The position numbers and the translations under genes are program-made. Shown piece by piece: positions 27,041 through 35,844 of a stretch of 50,864 nucleotides of DNA. A model generated the notes under the pieces. The model was not told the DNA's origin, did no database searches, and worked only from the letters and a program-made list of their open reading frames with translations. Every line of letters begins with the position of its first letter. The first letter of the stretch is position 1. Source of the stretch: an uncultured Bacteroidota bacterium (GTDB taxonomy: Bacteria > Bacteroidota > Bacteroidia > Flavobacteriales > Flavobacteriaceae); contig CACHZY010000012.1 of NCBI GenBank assembly GCA_902584445.1, positions 1-50,864 of the forward strand. The letters are read 5' to 3'.

Positions 27041-27943
27041 TTAAACCCACTCCCGTGGTTTTTTTAGAACTGTAATTAGTTCCTCCTCTGGGCTATTAGT
27101 TCTAATTTGATGGTTGTAATGCCATTGAACTCTTGGGGGTAAGCTCATTAAAATACTTTCAATTCTGCCATTAGTTTTTAATCCAAACATAGTGCCTTTA
27201 TCGTAAATTAAGTTAAACTCTACATAACGTCCACGACGGATTTCCTGCCAAGCTCTTTGTGCAGCTGAGAAATCTGTATTTTTTCTTTTATTAACTATAG
27301 GTATATAAGCTTCTAAAAAATGATCCCCCACTTCGGTTACAAAATCATACCAGTTTTCAATATTAAATTTTTCGTTAGGTCGCAAATAATCAAAAAATAA
27401 ACCCCCTACTCCACGAGCTTCATCACGATGGGTATTCCAAAAATATTCATCACATTTTTTTTTGTATTGAAGATAAAAATCTTCGTCGTAAAGGTCGCAA
27501 GCTTTTTTACAGACTTGATGAAAATGGCGGGCATCCTCCTCAAATAAGTAATAAGGTGTCAAATCCTGACCTCCTCCAAACCATTGATCTTGGATTTCTC
27601 CCTTGGAATTATAAAGTTCAAAATATCTCCAATTCGCATGAACTGTAGGTACAAAGGGATTTTTTGGATGAATCACAAGACTTAAACCACAAGCAAAAAA
27701 TTGTCCTGTTTTCGCCTTGATAAAAAATTTCATGCTTTCAGGTAACTCGCCGTGGACCGCTGATATATTTACACCTGCTTTTTCAAAAACTGCTCCATTC
27801 TCAATAACTCGAGTTCGCCCACCCCCTCCACCTTCTCGTTCCCAAAAATCTTCTTTAAAAATTGCAACACTATCTAAATCGGCTAATTTACTTGTGATTT
27901 TGTCCTGAAGCTTTTCTATATAGCGATTAAATCTATCTCTCAT
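27041..27943 (-). CDS. hemF: Coproporphyrinogen III oxidase, oxygen-dependent
   Basis: 300 residues, the normal HemF length. It oxidatively decarboxylates coproporphyrinogen III to protoporphyrinogen IX using O2. Conserved stretches are GGGGRTRVIENGAVFEKAGV, the catalytic core NWRYFELY and WFGGGQDLTPYYLFEEDARH with the substrate-binding Asp and His, and RGVGGLFFDYL. The C-terminal RRGRYVEFNLIYDKGTMFGL and SLPPRVQWHY are also typical. Its presence shows an aerobic route to heme; an anaerobic HemN is not in this window. It is encoded between hemE (13 bp) and hemB (30 bp). Confidence 0.98.
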   Translation of the reverse strand: MRDRFNRYIEKLQDKITSKLADLDSVAIFKEDFWEREGGGGGRTRVIENGAVFEKAGVNISAVHGELPESMKFFIKAKTGQFFACGLSLVIHPKNPFVPTVHANWRYFELYNSKGEIQDQWFGGGQDLTPYYLFEEDARHFHQVCKKACDLYDEDFYLQYKKKCDEYFWNTHRDEARGVGGLFFDYLRPNEKFNIENWYDFVTEVGDHFLEAYIPIVNKRKNTDFSAAQRAWQEIRRGRYVEFNLIYDKGTMFGLKTNGRIESILMSLPPRVQWHYNHQIRTNSPEEELITVLKKPREWV

Positions 27944-27956
27944 TGTGGTTCAGTCT

Positions 27957-28979
27957 TTAGGATTGATATTCTTTCACAGCATCTACAAAAGCCTTCGCAT
28001 GGTCAACAGGAATATTTGGAAGTATACCATGACCAAGATTAACGATGTAACGATCCTTTCCAAATTCATTAATCATCTGTTTAACTTGAACTTTGATCTC
28101 TGGTATAGGTGAAAGTAATTTTGATGGATCAAAATTTCCTTGTAGAGTAATCTGGCCTCCAGAAAGGTATCGAGCATTTCTAGCTGAACACGTCCAGTCA
28201 ATCCCCAAAGCTGCAGCTCCAGATTTACCCATTTCTTGAAGGGCAAACCAACAGCCTTTTCCAAAGATAATTACCGGAACCGAATCACCCAATGCATCAA
28301 TGATTTGTTGTAAATAAGGCCATGAAAAAACTTGATAGTCAACAGGAGTCAATAAGCCTCCCCAAGAATCAAATAGTTGAATAACATCTGCCCCAGCTTT
28401 TACTTTCTCTCTCAAGTAAGCAATTGTAGTTGTTGTAATTTTTTGGAGTAATTCCTTTGCAAGTTCAGGATGCTGATAACAAAAAGCTTTGGCACGGTCA
28501 AAATTTTTAGACCCTTGACCTTGAACAGCATAGCATAGCAAAGTCCATGGTGCTCCAGCAAATCCTATTAAAGGAACCCGACTACTAAGTTCTTTCTTAA
28601 TCATCTTTACTGATTCAAATACATAACCCAGGTGTTCACGAACATCCGGAATTATTGACTTATCAAGGCTCGCTTTGTCTTTTATGGGACTTGGAAGGTA
28701 AGGTCCTTTTCCATCTCGCATTTCAACCTCAATATTCATAGCTTGTAATACCACCAATATGTCGCTGAAAATTATAGCTGCATCAACTCCTATTTGCTCG
28801 ATGGGCATAAGAGTAATTTCAGTCGCCAGCTCAGGAGTCTGACAGCGCGTGAAGAAATCGTACTTTTCTTTAAGCTTCATGAAATCGGGAAGATATCTTC
28901 CAGCTTGTCGCATCATCCAAACAGGTGGTCGTTCGACAGGTGACCCTTTAAGTGCTTCTAAAAGTAAATTGTTATCCAT
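27957..28979 (-). CDS. hemE: Uroporphyrinogen decarboxylase
   Basis: 340 residues. It removes four carboxyl groups from uroporphyrinogen III to give coproporphyrinogen III. The signature [20 protein letters not shown] lies at the N-terminus, with the Arg residues that hold the substrate carboxylates. Further conserved segments are [15 protein letters not shown] with the catalytic Asp, [35 protein letters not shown] and [19 protein letters not shown]. Length and start are normal. It is encoded 2 bp after hemD, in the hem operon. Confidence 0.98.
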   Translation of the reverse strand: MDNNLLLEALKGSPVERPPVWMMRQAGRYLPDFMKLKEKYDFFTRCQTPELATEITLMPIEQIGVDAAIIFSDILVVLQAMNIEVEMRDGKGPYLPSPIKDKASLDKSIIPDVREHLGYVFESVKMIKKELSSRVPLIGFAGAPWTLLCYAVQGQGSKNFDRAKAFCYQHPELAKELLQKITTTTIAYLREKVKAGADVIQLFDSWGGLLTPVDYQVFSWPYLQQIIDALGDSVPVIIFGKGCWFALQEMGKSGAAALGIDWTCSARNARYLSGGQITLQGNFDPSKLLSPIPEIKVQVKQMINEFGKDRYIVNLGHGILPNIPVDHAKAFVDAVKEYQS

Positions 28980-28981
28980 CC

Positions 28982-29647
28982 TTATTTATTAAAGTATTTT
29001 GTAATTGAACGAAATAATTGCAACTCATTAGGGGTTTTTGCAATCGTAAGTTTAGGAGTGAATTCACGAACTGCTTTTGCGGTGGTTGAACCCAGACAAA
29101 AACAATGGGTGTCTTCAAAGCCGTTATGAATTGCATAACCTTTTACTCCACTCGGACTAAAAAATATTATCCCCTCAAAATGGCCCTTTACAATATGAGG
29201 CTGGGGAAGGGTTTCATAAATTTCAACTGGCTTAATAGGAATGTCATTTACCGATAAAACATGCTCTAAATCTTTAACTCTTGATTTTCCACAAAAGAAC
29301 GAAAATGACTCATTTTGATAGTTTTTTTGTATAAAAAGAGCTAAATCTGATGAATTTTGAGCAATTTTGACCACTTTTTGTCCATTTTTGACTAAAAGCA
29401 ATGCCGTCTTTTTTCCAATACAATAAATTGGCTTTTGATCAACTAATGATTTTATTTCTGAATTATCTAAAGCAATTTTAACCGCATTTTGACTTGAAAA
29501 AATAATTGCTTGATTAGAATCGGCCAACTTAATGTTTTGTATTGGACTAATTTTAATAAATGACTTTTCGACCAGACTAAATGAATTCATTAATAGCCGG
29601 TCTTTGAATCCTTCAGATAATATTTTAGTTGAAAGCAATCGTGTCAT
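28982..29647 (-). CDS. hemD: Uroporphyrinogen-III synthase
   Basis: 221 residues, somewhat short, as is usual for Bacteroidota HemD. It closes and isomerises hydroxymethylbilane to uroporphyrinogen III. The family is poorly conserved. What can be seen is the two-domain alternation of short beta strands and the motifs [40 protein letters not shown] and [16 protein letters not shown], which match the family's SxxxV and GxxTA patterns. Position between hemC (2 bp) and hemE (2 bp) makes the assignment firm. Confidence 0.95.
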   Translation of the reverse strand: MTRLLSTKILSEGFKDRLLMNSFSLVEKSFIKISPIQNIKLADSNQAIIFSSQNAVKIALDNSEIKSLVDQKPIYCIGKKTALLLVKNGQKVVKIAQNSSDLALFIQKNYQNESFSFFCGKSRVKDLEHVLSVNDIPIKPVEIYETLPQPHIVKGHFEGIIFFSPSGVKGYAIHNGFEDTHCFCLGSTTAKAVREFTPKLTIAKTPNELQLFRSITKYFNK

Positions 29648-29649
29648 AA

Positions 29650-30555
29650 TTATTGTCTTATAGTTTCCATTAATCGATCTCCTCCTTTTGACAAAATTTC
29701 TTTTACTGCTTTTGAAGCTATAAGGCTAGCCTTAGAAACTCTTCCTTGATGTTGAATAGTAATGGCCTTTTTTCCATCGAGGGAGAAAAGACCTCCTTCA
29801 AATAAGATTTTATCTCCATCAATCTGAGCGAAAGCTCCAATCGGTGCAGTGCAGCCCCCTTCCAATAATCTTAAGAATTCCCTTTCAATTTTTACACAAA
29901 CTCCCGTGGCTTGATCATTAATGGATTTTACTGTATTCAGAACTCTAACTTGATCAGTACGACATATTATTCCAATAGCTCCCTGAGCAGGGGCAGGAAT
30001 CATCCAGTTTAATTCTTGAAATTGTGAACCCAAAAGTGCAACACGTTTCAGACCAGCCTCGGCAAAAATAGCCCCTTGCCAATCAGAGTTTTTTAATTTA
30101 TCCATTCGGTTATTGACATTACCCCTCAGGTTTACTATTTTGTGATTGGGATAATGATTTAACCATTGGGCTTTTCTTCGCAAACTACCGGTAGCAATAG
30201 TTGTAGGAGCATTCATGGTTGGCTTTTCTTTGTAAACCAATACATCTCTGGCACTCCCCCTTTTTAATACAGCCCCTAAAATTAAACCTTGAGGTAATTG
30301 GGTAGGCACGTCTTTAAGGCTGTGTACTGCAATGTCTATTCGATTTTCCAGAAGTGCTATATCTAATGTCTTGGTGAAAACTCCCTGGATTCCAAGGCTA
30401 TATATGGGTTTAGTTAAATCCATATCTCCATCGCTTTTTATGGGAACCAGTTCAGTTAGAAAATTTTTGGTTTCTAAAAAATCTTTTACCTCATGTGCTT
30501 GCTGACGTGCAAGTTCACTTTCGCGGGTACCAATGCGAAGGATATTAGTTGACAT
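29650..30555 (-). CDS. hemC: Porphobilinogen deaminase (hydroxymethylbilane synthase)
   Basis: 301 residues from the ATG at 30555 (MSTNILRIGTRESELARQQA). An in-frame ATG four codons upstream would overlap the hemA stop by 11 bp, but the chosen one lies 1 bp after the hemA stop. The enzyme links four porphobilinogens head to tail. Visible motifs are the Arg-rich substrate region GTRESELARQQA, HSLKDVPTQLPQGL with the catalytic Asp, TGSLRRKAQWL, and LEGGCTAPIGAFA with the cysteine that carries the dipyrromethane cofactor. It is co-transcribed with hemA and hemD. Confidence 0.97.
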   Translation of the reverse strand: MSTNILRIGTRESELARQQAHEVKDFLETKNFLTELVPIKSDGDMDLTKPIYSLGIQGVFTKTLDIALLENRIDIAVHSLKDVPTQLPQGLILGAVLKRGSARDVLVYKEKPTMNAPTTIATGSLRRKAQWLNHYPNHKIVNLRGNVNNRMDKLKNSDWQGAIFAEAGLKRVALLGSQFQELNWMIPAPAQGAIGIICRTDQVRVLNTVKSINDQATGVCVKIEREFLRLLEGGCTAPIGAFAQIDGDKILFEGGLFSLDGKKAITIQHQGRVSKASLIASKAVKEILSKGGDRLMETIRQ

Positions 30556-30556
30556 C

Positions 30557-31753
30557 TTACTCGGCATCCAATTGATAAACCTGCTGAATCAGCTCTATGG
30601 TTTGATCGGCTTTGGATGGGTTTTCTTTAAGATAATTAGCGACTTTACCAGTAAGCTTGTATACGATTTGCGAAAACTCTTGAGCCTCCTCTTCCTTACT
30701 TAATTGACCATTTAGTAATGTTTGTTTTAAGGCTTTTAAAGTGGGGGCGAATTTCCTATGAGCCAACCACTTTAAGAAATCATTTTGAATTTCGTTTAAA
30801 ATCGTATTTGCCTCAGGAATGTATTGTTTTCTCTTCTTCAGTGCAGCATTAGTTAATTGAGAAAGTTCATCCAAATTAACTAATGTCACATTGTCGAGAT
30901 TTTTAAGATGGGAATCAACGTTTGAAGGAATGGATAAATCCAAAATAAGTAGTGGCTTATTATTCGCAATAATGGATTTATCTACGGTAATATCATCTGC
31001 TCCTGTTGCGACAATGACAATATCTGATTTAATAATTTCTTGATTGAGATCTTTGAATTTTTTGACCACTAAATTAAATTTTCCTGCAACTTTTTTGGCA
31101 CTTTCCTCCGATCGGTTGATAAGAGTAATATGGTCATTTTGGGTGTGCTTGATGAGATTTTCACAGGTATTTCTCCCAATTTTTCCTGTGCCAAAAAGCA
31201 AAATACTTTTGTTTTTGACATCTTTTACGTTTTCAAGAATATAATGAACTGAAGCAAAAGATACAGATGTAGCTCCAGAGGACAACTTGGTTTCGGTCTT
31301 AATTCTTTTACTGGCTTGTATTACAGAATTGACTAATCGCTCTGAAAAGCCATTTACCATATCGTACTTTTTAGAATTGTAAAAACTTTTTTTGAGCTGT
31401 CCAATAATTTCAAAATCTCCAATAATTTGGCTATCTAATCCACAGCCTACTTGGAATACGTGATTGATTGCTTTCTGCTCACTAAGCACATATCCCTTTT
31501 CTCTAAATTGAGCTAGCGTTCCCTTAGAAAATTTACACAAATAATCAATTAGTTTTTGAGGGTCCTCCACTATTCCATAAAGTTCAGTACGATTACAGGT
31601 AGAAATAACCATCAATTCGTTTAACCCATCTGACTTAGCCTGCTGCAACAAAAGGGATGTTTGAGGTTTACTAAGACTAAATTTACCACGGGTTAATAAA
31701 TCTGCATTTTTATAACTTAACCCAACAACATAATATCTAATGATATTCCTCAA
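30557..31753 (-). CDS. hemA: Glutamyl-tRNA reductase
   Basis: 398 residues. It reduces glutamyl-tRNA to glutamate-1-semialdehyde, the first step of the C5 route to tetrapyrroles. The catalytic cysteine is in MVISTCNRTELYGIV. The NADPH-binding segment is LLFGTGKIGRNTCENL, and the C-terminal dimerisation helix follows. The likely start is TTG at 31753: an in-frame stop stands two codons upstream (31757-31759) and no ATG occurs near the N-terminus. A weak start codon would keep synthesis low at this control point of the pathway. It is the first gene of hemA-C-D-E-F-B. The partner hemL is not in this window. Confidence 0.97.
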   Translation of the reverse strand: MRNIIRYYVVGLSYKNADLLTRGKFSLSKPQTSLLLQQAKSDGLNELMVISTCNRTELYGIVEDPQKLIDYLCKFSKGTLAQFREKGYVLSEQKAINHVFQVGCGLDSQIIGDFEIIGQLKKSFYNSKKYDMVNGFSERLVNSVIQASKRIKTETKLSSGATSVSFASVHYILENVKDVKNKSILLFGTGKIGRNTCENLIKHTQNDHITLINRSEESAKKVAGKFNLVVKKFKDLNQEIIKSDIVIVATGADDITVDKSIIANNKPLLILDLSIPSNVDSHLKNLDNVTLVNLDELSQLTNAALKKRKQYIPEANTILNEIQNDFLKWLAHRKFAPTLKALKQTLLNGQLSKEEEAQEFSQIVYKLTGKVANYLKENPSKADQTIELIQQVYQLDAE

Positions 31754-31773
31754 AATTTATTTATAATTTTTAA

Positions 31774-31806
31774 CAAATTTAAATAGAAGAATGAATAAAA
31801 AAACAA
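31774..31806 (-). promoter_or_regulatory. Promoter of the hemA-C-D-E-F-B operon
   Basis: On the minus strand TTG (31806-31804) and TAAATTTG (31781-31774) are separated by 22 bp, within the range of the Bacteroidota consensus. The predicted start of transcription, near 31767, leaves a leader of about 14 bases before the hemA TTG codon. Confidence 0.5.
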
Positions 31807-31866
31807 CGTTAAAGGAACTATAAACAACTAATGAGGTTTTTTGTACAATTTTTTTAATAATCCCTT

Positions 31867-31903
31867 TAAATATAATAATTTTGAATGTAAATATAATTAT
31901 TTT
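31867..31903. repeat. Direct repeats 21 bp apart between hemA and the AraC-type gene (candidate operator)
   Basis: TAAATATAATAATTTT (31867-31882) and TAAATATAATTATTTT (31888-31903) match at 15 of 16 positions and start exactly 21 bp apart, two helical turns. A third, shorter copy lacking two bases, TAAATAATAATTTT, lies at 31918-31931. Direct repeats with this spacing are how AraC-family proteins bind, and such a gene begins at 31954. The first repeat overlaps a -7-like box TAATTTTG (31876-31883) facing the regulator gene. The region is very AT-rich, so chance similarity is possible. Confidence 0.45.
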
Positions 31904-31953
31904 ATTTAGACTCTTTCTAAATAATAATTTTATAAAACAACGACATAAGTACT

Positions 31954-32811
31954 ATGGATAAAACAATAATTGAAAACGGCTTTTATATAATTAGATTTGT
32001 TAATGAAAATGAAAATACGCTGAAGTTCCAAGAAGCAGTTAGTCAAGAATTTATTCAGTTTCATTTTTGCCAAAAAGGGGCTGGATCCTTTGAGTTCAAC
32101 GAAGGCACATATCAACTTCCATTAATGCCAAAAACTGTTAATCTGTTATACAATCCTTCAAAGCCTCTTCCAATTAACTTAAAACTTTCTAACTATTCAT
32201 CTGTAGTTAGCTTGGTGATTTCTATAAAAAAATTCCACGGTCTTTTTTCTGAAGATGCAGACCATATACATTTTTTAAGTCCTGAGAATAATACAAAAAA
32301 ATACTATGACACCAGAAATATTACACCAGCAATGAGTGTAGTTTTGAGCCAAATATTAGAGGCTAAGATTCACGAGAGCATAAAGCCACTCTATTTTAAA
32401 GGAAAGGTTTATGAATTATTGAGTCTATTTTTTAATAAAAATGAAGATACCGATGTTGAACAATGCCCATTTTTAGTAGATGAGGAAAACGTAAGAAAAA
32501 TAAGAAAAGCCAAGGAGATTATTTTGAACCAAATGACCGATCCTCCAACCCTTCAGGGTTTGGCAAGCGAAATAGGTTTAAATGTAAAAAAACTAAAAGA
32601 AGGTTTTAAACAGATATATGGTGAAACAGTTTTCGGCTATCTACTTGATTTTAAAATGAACGAGGCCAGAAGTATGCTCGATACAAAACAATACAATGTA
32701 AACGAGATTAGCATTAAGCTTGGTTATAGTACTTCAAGTCATTTTATTTCAGCTTTTAAAAAGAAATTTGGGACCACTCCGAAAAAATATTTAATGTCAG
32801 TATCTTCGTAA
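31954..32811 (+). CDS. AraC-family transcriptional regulator, likely of heme genes
   Basis: 285 residues. The first 170 form a sensory/dimerisation domain without a recognisable cupin signature, and the last 100 form a double helix-turn-helix AraC domain. It contains PPTLQGLASEIGLNVKKLKE and YNVNEISIKLGYSTSSHFIS, then FKKKFGTTPKKYLMS. A Cys-Pro pair (Cys171-Pro172 in VEQCPFLVDEENV) stands at the junction of the two domains. Cys-Pro is the core of heme regulatory motifs, though one dipeptide is weak evidence. The gene is divergent from hemA and 10 bp upstream of hemH, so control of both heme operons is the obvious hypothesis. Confidence 0.9.
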   Translation: MDKTIIENGFYIIRFVNENENTLKFQEAVSQEFIQFHFCQKGAGSFEFNEGTYQLPLMPKTVNLLYNPSKPLPINLKLSNYSSVVSLVISIKKFHGLFSEDADHIHFLSPENNTKKYYDTRNITPAMSVVLSQILEAKIHESIKPLYFKGKVYELLSLFFNKNEDTDVEQCPFLVDEENVRKIRKAKEIILNQMTDPPTLQGLASEIGLNVKKLKEGFKQIYGETVFGYLLDFKMNEARSMLDTKQYNVNEISIKLGYSTSSHFISAFKKKFGTTPKKYLMSVSS

Positions 32812-32821
32812 AAAAATACAA

Positions 32822-33856
32822 ATGAAAGGAGCATTATTGATCAATTTAGGATCTCCTGATAGTCCAGACCCTAGAGATGTAAAACGATATTTAGGTGAAT
32901 TTTTGATGGATGAAAGAGTTATTGATATTTCTAAAGCTCTTAGGACTTTTTTGGTTAAGGGTATCATTCTTAATACACGCCCAAAGAAATCCGCAAAAGC
33001 CTATAAAAAAATTTGGTGGGAAGAGGGATCTCCTCTAATAGTTCTTTCCAAAAGACTACAAAAATCTGTTCAAAAAAAGATTTCTATTCCAGTTGAACTA
33101 GCAATGCGATATGGTAATCCTTCAATTGAAGAGGGAATAAAAAATCTGGTTAATCAAGGCGTAAATGAGGTCATATTAATTCCTTTATACCCTCAATTTG
33201 CCATGGCAACTACAGAAACTATTTTGGTGCTAGCTGAAGAAGTTCGATCACAAAACCACCCAAATTTATCTTTTACCGTTTTACCCCCATTTTACAATCA
33301 TCCGGACTATATTAGGGTGCTTTCAGAAAGCATTCAAGAAAACTTAAAAGATAAAGAATGGGAACATCTTTTATTCTCTTATCATGGGATACCAGAACGA
33401 CACATTAGAAAATCTGATGTAACTAAATCTCATTGTAAAATCGATAAAAGTTGTTGTCAAACTTCATCTAAGGCCCACAAATATTGCTATCGCCATCAAT
33501 GTTATGAAACCACTCGGCAAGTAGCAGAATATCTTGAATTAAAAGAAGGGACCTTCTCCACGAGTTTTCAATCTCGATTAGGTCTTGATCCCTGGTTAAG
33601 GCCATATACTGACCAAACAGTTGCAAAATTTGCAAAAAAAGGAGTAAAGAAAATGGCGATTGCCACACCTGCGTTTGTTTCAGATTGCCTTGAAACATTA
33701 GAAGAAATAGGGATGGAGGCTGCGGAAGATTTTGAAGAGAAAGGGGGAGAAAAACTTTACGTTATTCCCTGTATAAATGACCGCCCAGATTGGGTAAATG
33801 TTTTGAGTAGGTGGATTGACCAGTGGGCTTTGGCTGAAACGGCTAAAACCTTATGA
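32822..33856 (+). CDS. hemH: Ferrochelatase with a cysteine-rich insert
   Basis: 344 residues. It inserts Fe2+ into the porphyrin ring. Family features are the N-terminal GALLINLGSPDSPDPRDVKR, YPQFAMATTETIL, the catalytic His in FSYHGIPERHI (His188), TFSTSFQSRLGLDPWLRPYT and SDCLETLEEIG. Between residues 204 and 227 it carries an insert with five cysteines, at positions 205, 211, 212, 222 and 227 (CKIDKSCC and YCYRHQC). Ferrochelatases with an internal set of cysteines are known to bind a [2Fe-2S] cluster, for example in Myxococcus, and this insert looks comparable. It follows the AraC-type gene by 10 bp, and its stop overlaps the start of the MATE gene (ATGA). Confidence 0.97.
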   Translation: MKGALLINLGSPDSPDPRDVKRYLGEFLMDERVIDISKALRTFLVKGIILNTRPKKSAKAYKKIWWEEGSPLIVLSKRLQKSVQKKISIPVELAMRYGNPSIEEGIKNLVNQGVNEVILIPLYPQFAMATTETILVLAEEVRSQNHPNLSFTVLPPFYNHPDYIRVLSESIQENLKDKEWEHLLFSYHGIPERHIRKSDVTKSHCKIDKSCCQTSSKAHKYCYRHQCYETTRQVAEYLELKEGTFSTSFQSRLGLDPWLRPYTDQTVAKFAKKGVKKMAIATPAFVSDCLETLEEIGMEAAEDFEEKGGEKLYVIPCINDRPDWVNVLSRWIDQWALAETAKTL

Positions 33857-35193
33857 AAGATAGATCTGCATCATTTGGCACTGAACCTATTCCTCAATTA
33901 CTTATTAAGCAAGCCGTTCCAGCATCAATTGGAATTCTAGTTATGTCTTTAAATATATTGATCGATACCATTTTTGTTGGACAATGGATTGGTGCAAATG
34001 CAATTGCTGCAATAAATGTAGTCTTACCCGTTTCTTTTTTTATCGCTGCACTAGGTATGGCAATCGGTATTGCTGGCGGTTCGATTATCTCAAGAGCACT
34101 GGGTCAAAAAGACCTTAATCGTGCAACCAAAACTTTCGGTAATCAGATCGTTTTGACATTTTTGCTAACGATAATTTTTGTGATATTGGGGTTAAGTTTT
34201 ATAGATATCATCATCCCTGCATTTGGTGGAAAAGGTCAACTTTTTGAAACTTCAAAAATTTATTACACAATAGTACTTTACGGTGTTCCTGTTCTTGGAT
34301 ATTGTATGATGGGAAATAATGTAATTCGAGCGGAAGGCAAACCTAAAAATGCTATGTATGCAATGCTAATACCATCGATTTCTAACTTATTAATGGACTA
34401 TCTATTTATCTATGTACTTGATCTTGGTATGTATGGAGCTGCATGGGCAACATCTCTTTCCTATCTTGTTTGCGCTGTCTATATTTTTTCTTTTTTTAGA
34501 TCTAAACATTCTGAGCTCCACCCAAATTTAGACGATTTAAAATTAGATTTAAGTATAACTAAAGAAATCGGAGCACTTGGTTTTGTAACCCTTGCAAGGC
34601 AAAGTGTGGTTAGTTTATCTGTCCTTTTAGTAAATAATCTTCTTTTTAATTTGGGAGGTGAGTCTGTGATAGCAGTTTATGCGATAATTAGTAGATTACT
34701 AATGTTCTCCCTTTTCCCAATTTTAGGGATTACCCAAGGTTTTATTCCTATTGCAGCGTATAATTATGGAGCAAACTATAAAAAAAGAGTGGAAGAAGTA
34801 ATACAAACGGCATTAATTTATGCCTCTGGATTTGCTTCATTGGTTTTTTTACTTATTTATTTTTTCTCAAGTTCAATTGCAGTTATTTTTACAGACAATT
34901 TGATAGTTTTAGAAAAAGCACCCACTGCAATTAGATGGGTTTTTGCAGCTACGCCAATTGTTGGGGTACAATTTATCGGCGCAGCCTATTACCAGGCTAT
35001 TGGAAAAGCAATCCCTGCTTTACTTTTAACATTAACAAGGCAGGGGTTTTTCTTCATTCCACTTTTGTACTTTTTCCCAAAATTTATGGGAATAGATGGT
35101 GTTTGGTTAGCTTTTCCAGTTGCAGAATTTTTAGCAACTTTATTCACAGGCAGTTTTTTAATTTATGAATTAAAAAAATATTTAAAAAAATAA
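33853..35193 (+). CDS. MATE-family efflux transporter
   Basis: 446 residues with about twelve hydrophobic helices. It belongs to the multidrug and toxin extrusion family, which exports cationic or organic compounds with Na+ or H+. Visible features are LIKQAVPASIGILVMSLNIL and DTIFVGQWIGANAIAAINVV in the first half, and the pseudo-repeat FVTLARQSVVSLSVLLVNNL in the second. Its ATG overlaps the hemH stop, so it is translated with the heme gene. Export of a porphyrin or other product is possible but unproven. The substrate cannot be read from the sequence. Confidence 0.92.
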   Translation: MKDRSASFGTEPIPQLLIKQAVPASIGILVMSLNILIDTIFVGQWIGANAIAAINVVLPVSFFIAALGMAIGIAGGSIISRALGQKDLNRATKTFGNQIVLTFLLTIIFVILGLSFIDIIIPAFGGKGQLFETSKIYYTIVLYGVPVLGYCMMGNNVIRAEGKPKNAMYAMLIPSISNLLMDYLFIYVLDLGMYGAAWATSLSYLVCAVYIFSFFRSKHSELHPNLDDLKLDLSITKEIGALGFVTLARQSVVSLSVLLVNNLLFNLGGESVIAVYAIISRLLMFSLFPILGITQGFIPIAAYNYGANYKKRVEEVIQTALIYASGFASLVFLLIYFFSSSIAVIFTDNLIVLEKAPTAIRWVFAATPIVGVQFIGAAYYQAIGKAIPALLLTLTRQGFFFIPLLYFFPKFMGIDGVWLAFPVAEFLATLFTGSFLIYELKKYLKK

Positions 35194-35289
35194 CCCACCT
35201 TTATTGAACTAGGAAATTCATAATTTAACTTTTTGTAATTTGTAAATAAATTAGTTGATCAAATGCAGTATGTAAAGATCTCTTAAAAA

Positions 35290-35844
35290 ATGGAGTATTA
35301 TAACTATATTAAATCACTTCACTTAATATTTGTGATTACTTGGTTTGCTGGCCTATTTTATGAACCTCGACTATTCATTTATCATATTGAAGCCTCCAAA
35401 AAGGATTCTCCTGAAAAAGATATCTTGGAGAAACAGCTTAAAATAATGGCGAGAAGATTATGGTATTTTATTGCGTGGCCTTCAGCAATTTTAGCATCAA
35501 TTTTTGCAATCTGGCTTTTAATATTAGTCCCTGGCTGGATAGAAGAATCTTGGATGAGAGTTAAGGTTATTTTTGTCTTTTTACTATTTGCTTATCACTT
35601 TAAAACACATCAGATTTTTCTTCAATTGCAAAAAGACGAAATAAATTATTCTACATATTTTATGCGTATTTGGAATGAAGGAGCGACTCTATTTTTATTT
35701 GTGATTGTATTTTTAGCAATCTTAAAAAATGCCATTAATTGGATTTTTGTTTTTTTAGGAGCCCTTTTTTTGGTTATGATTTTAATCTTATCAATAAGGT
35801 TATATAGAGTTTTGAGGGAGAAATCGAATCCTACTAATGATTAA
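35290..35844 (+). CDS. hemJ: Protoporphyrinogen IX oxidase, HemJ type
   Basis: 184 residues with four hydrophobic helices. The N-terminal segment SLHLIFVITWFAGLFYEPRL is the HemJ hallmark, with His11 as a probable heme ligand. WMRVKVIFVFLLFAYHFKTH follows in the middle and matches the conserved Lys/His region. HemJ oxidises protoporphyrinogen IX to protoporphyrin IX and replaces HemG and HemY in many bacteria. The gene lies 96 bp after the MATE gene in the same heme neighbourhood, and its stop overlaps the start of a histidine kinase gene by 8 bp. No hemG or hemY is visible in the window, so this is probably the step's enzyme here. Confidence 0.9.
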   Translation: MEYYNYIKSLHLIFVITWFAGLFYEPRLFIYHIEASKKDSPEKDILEKQLKIMARRLWYFIAWPSAILASIFAIWLLILVPGWIEESWMRVKVIFVFLLFAYHFKTHQIFLQLQKDEINYSTYFMRIWNEGATLFLFVIVFLAILKNAINWIFVFLGALFLVMILILSIRLYRVLREKSNPTND

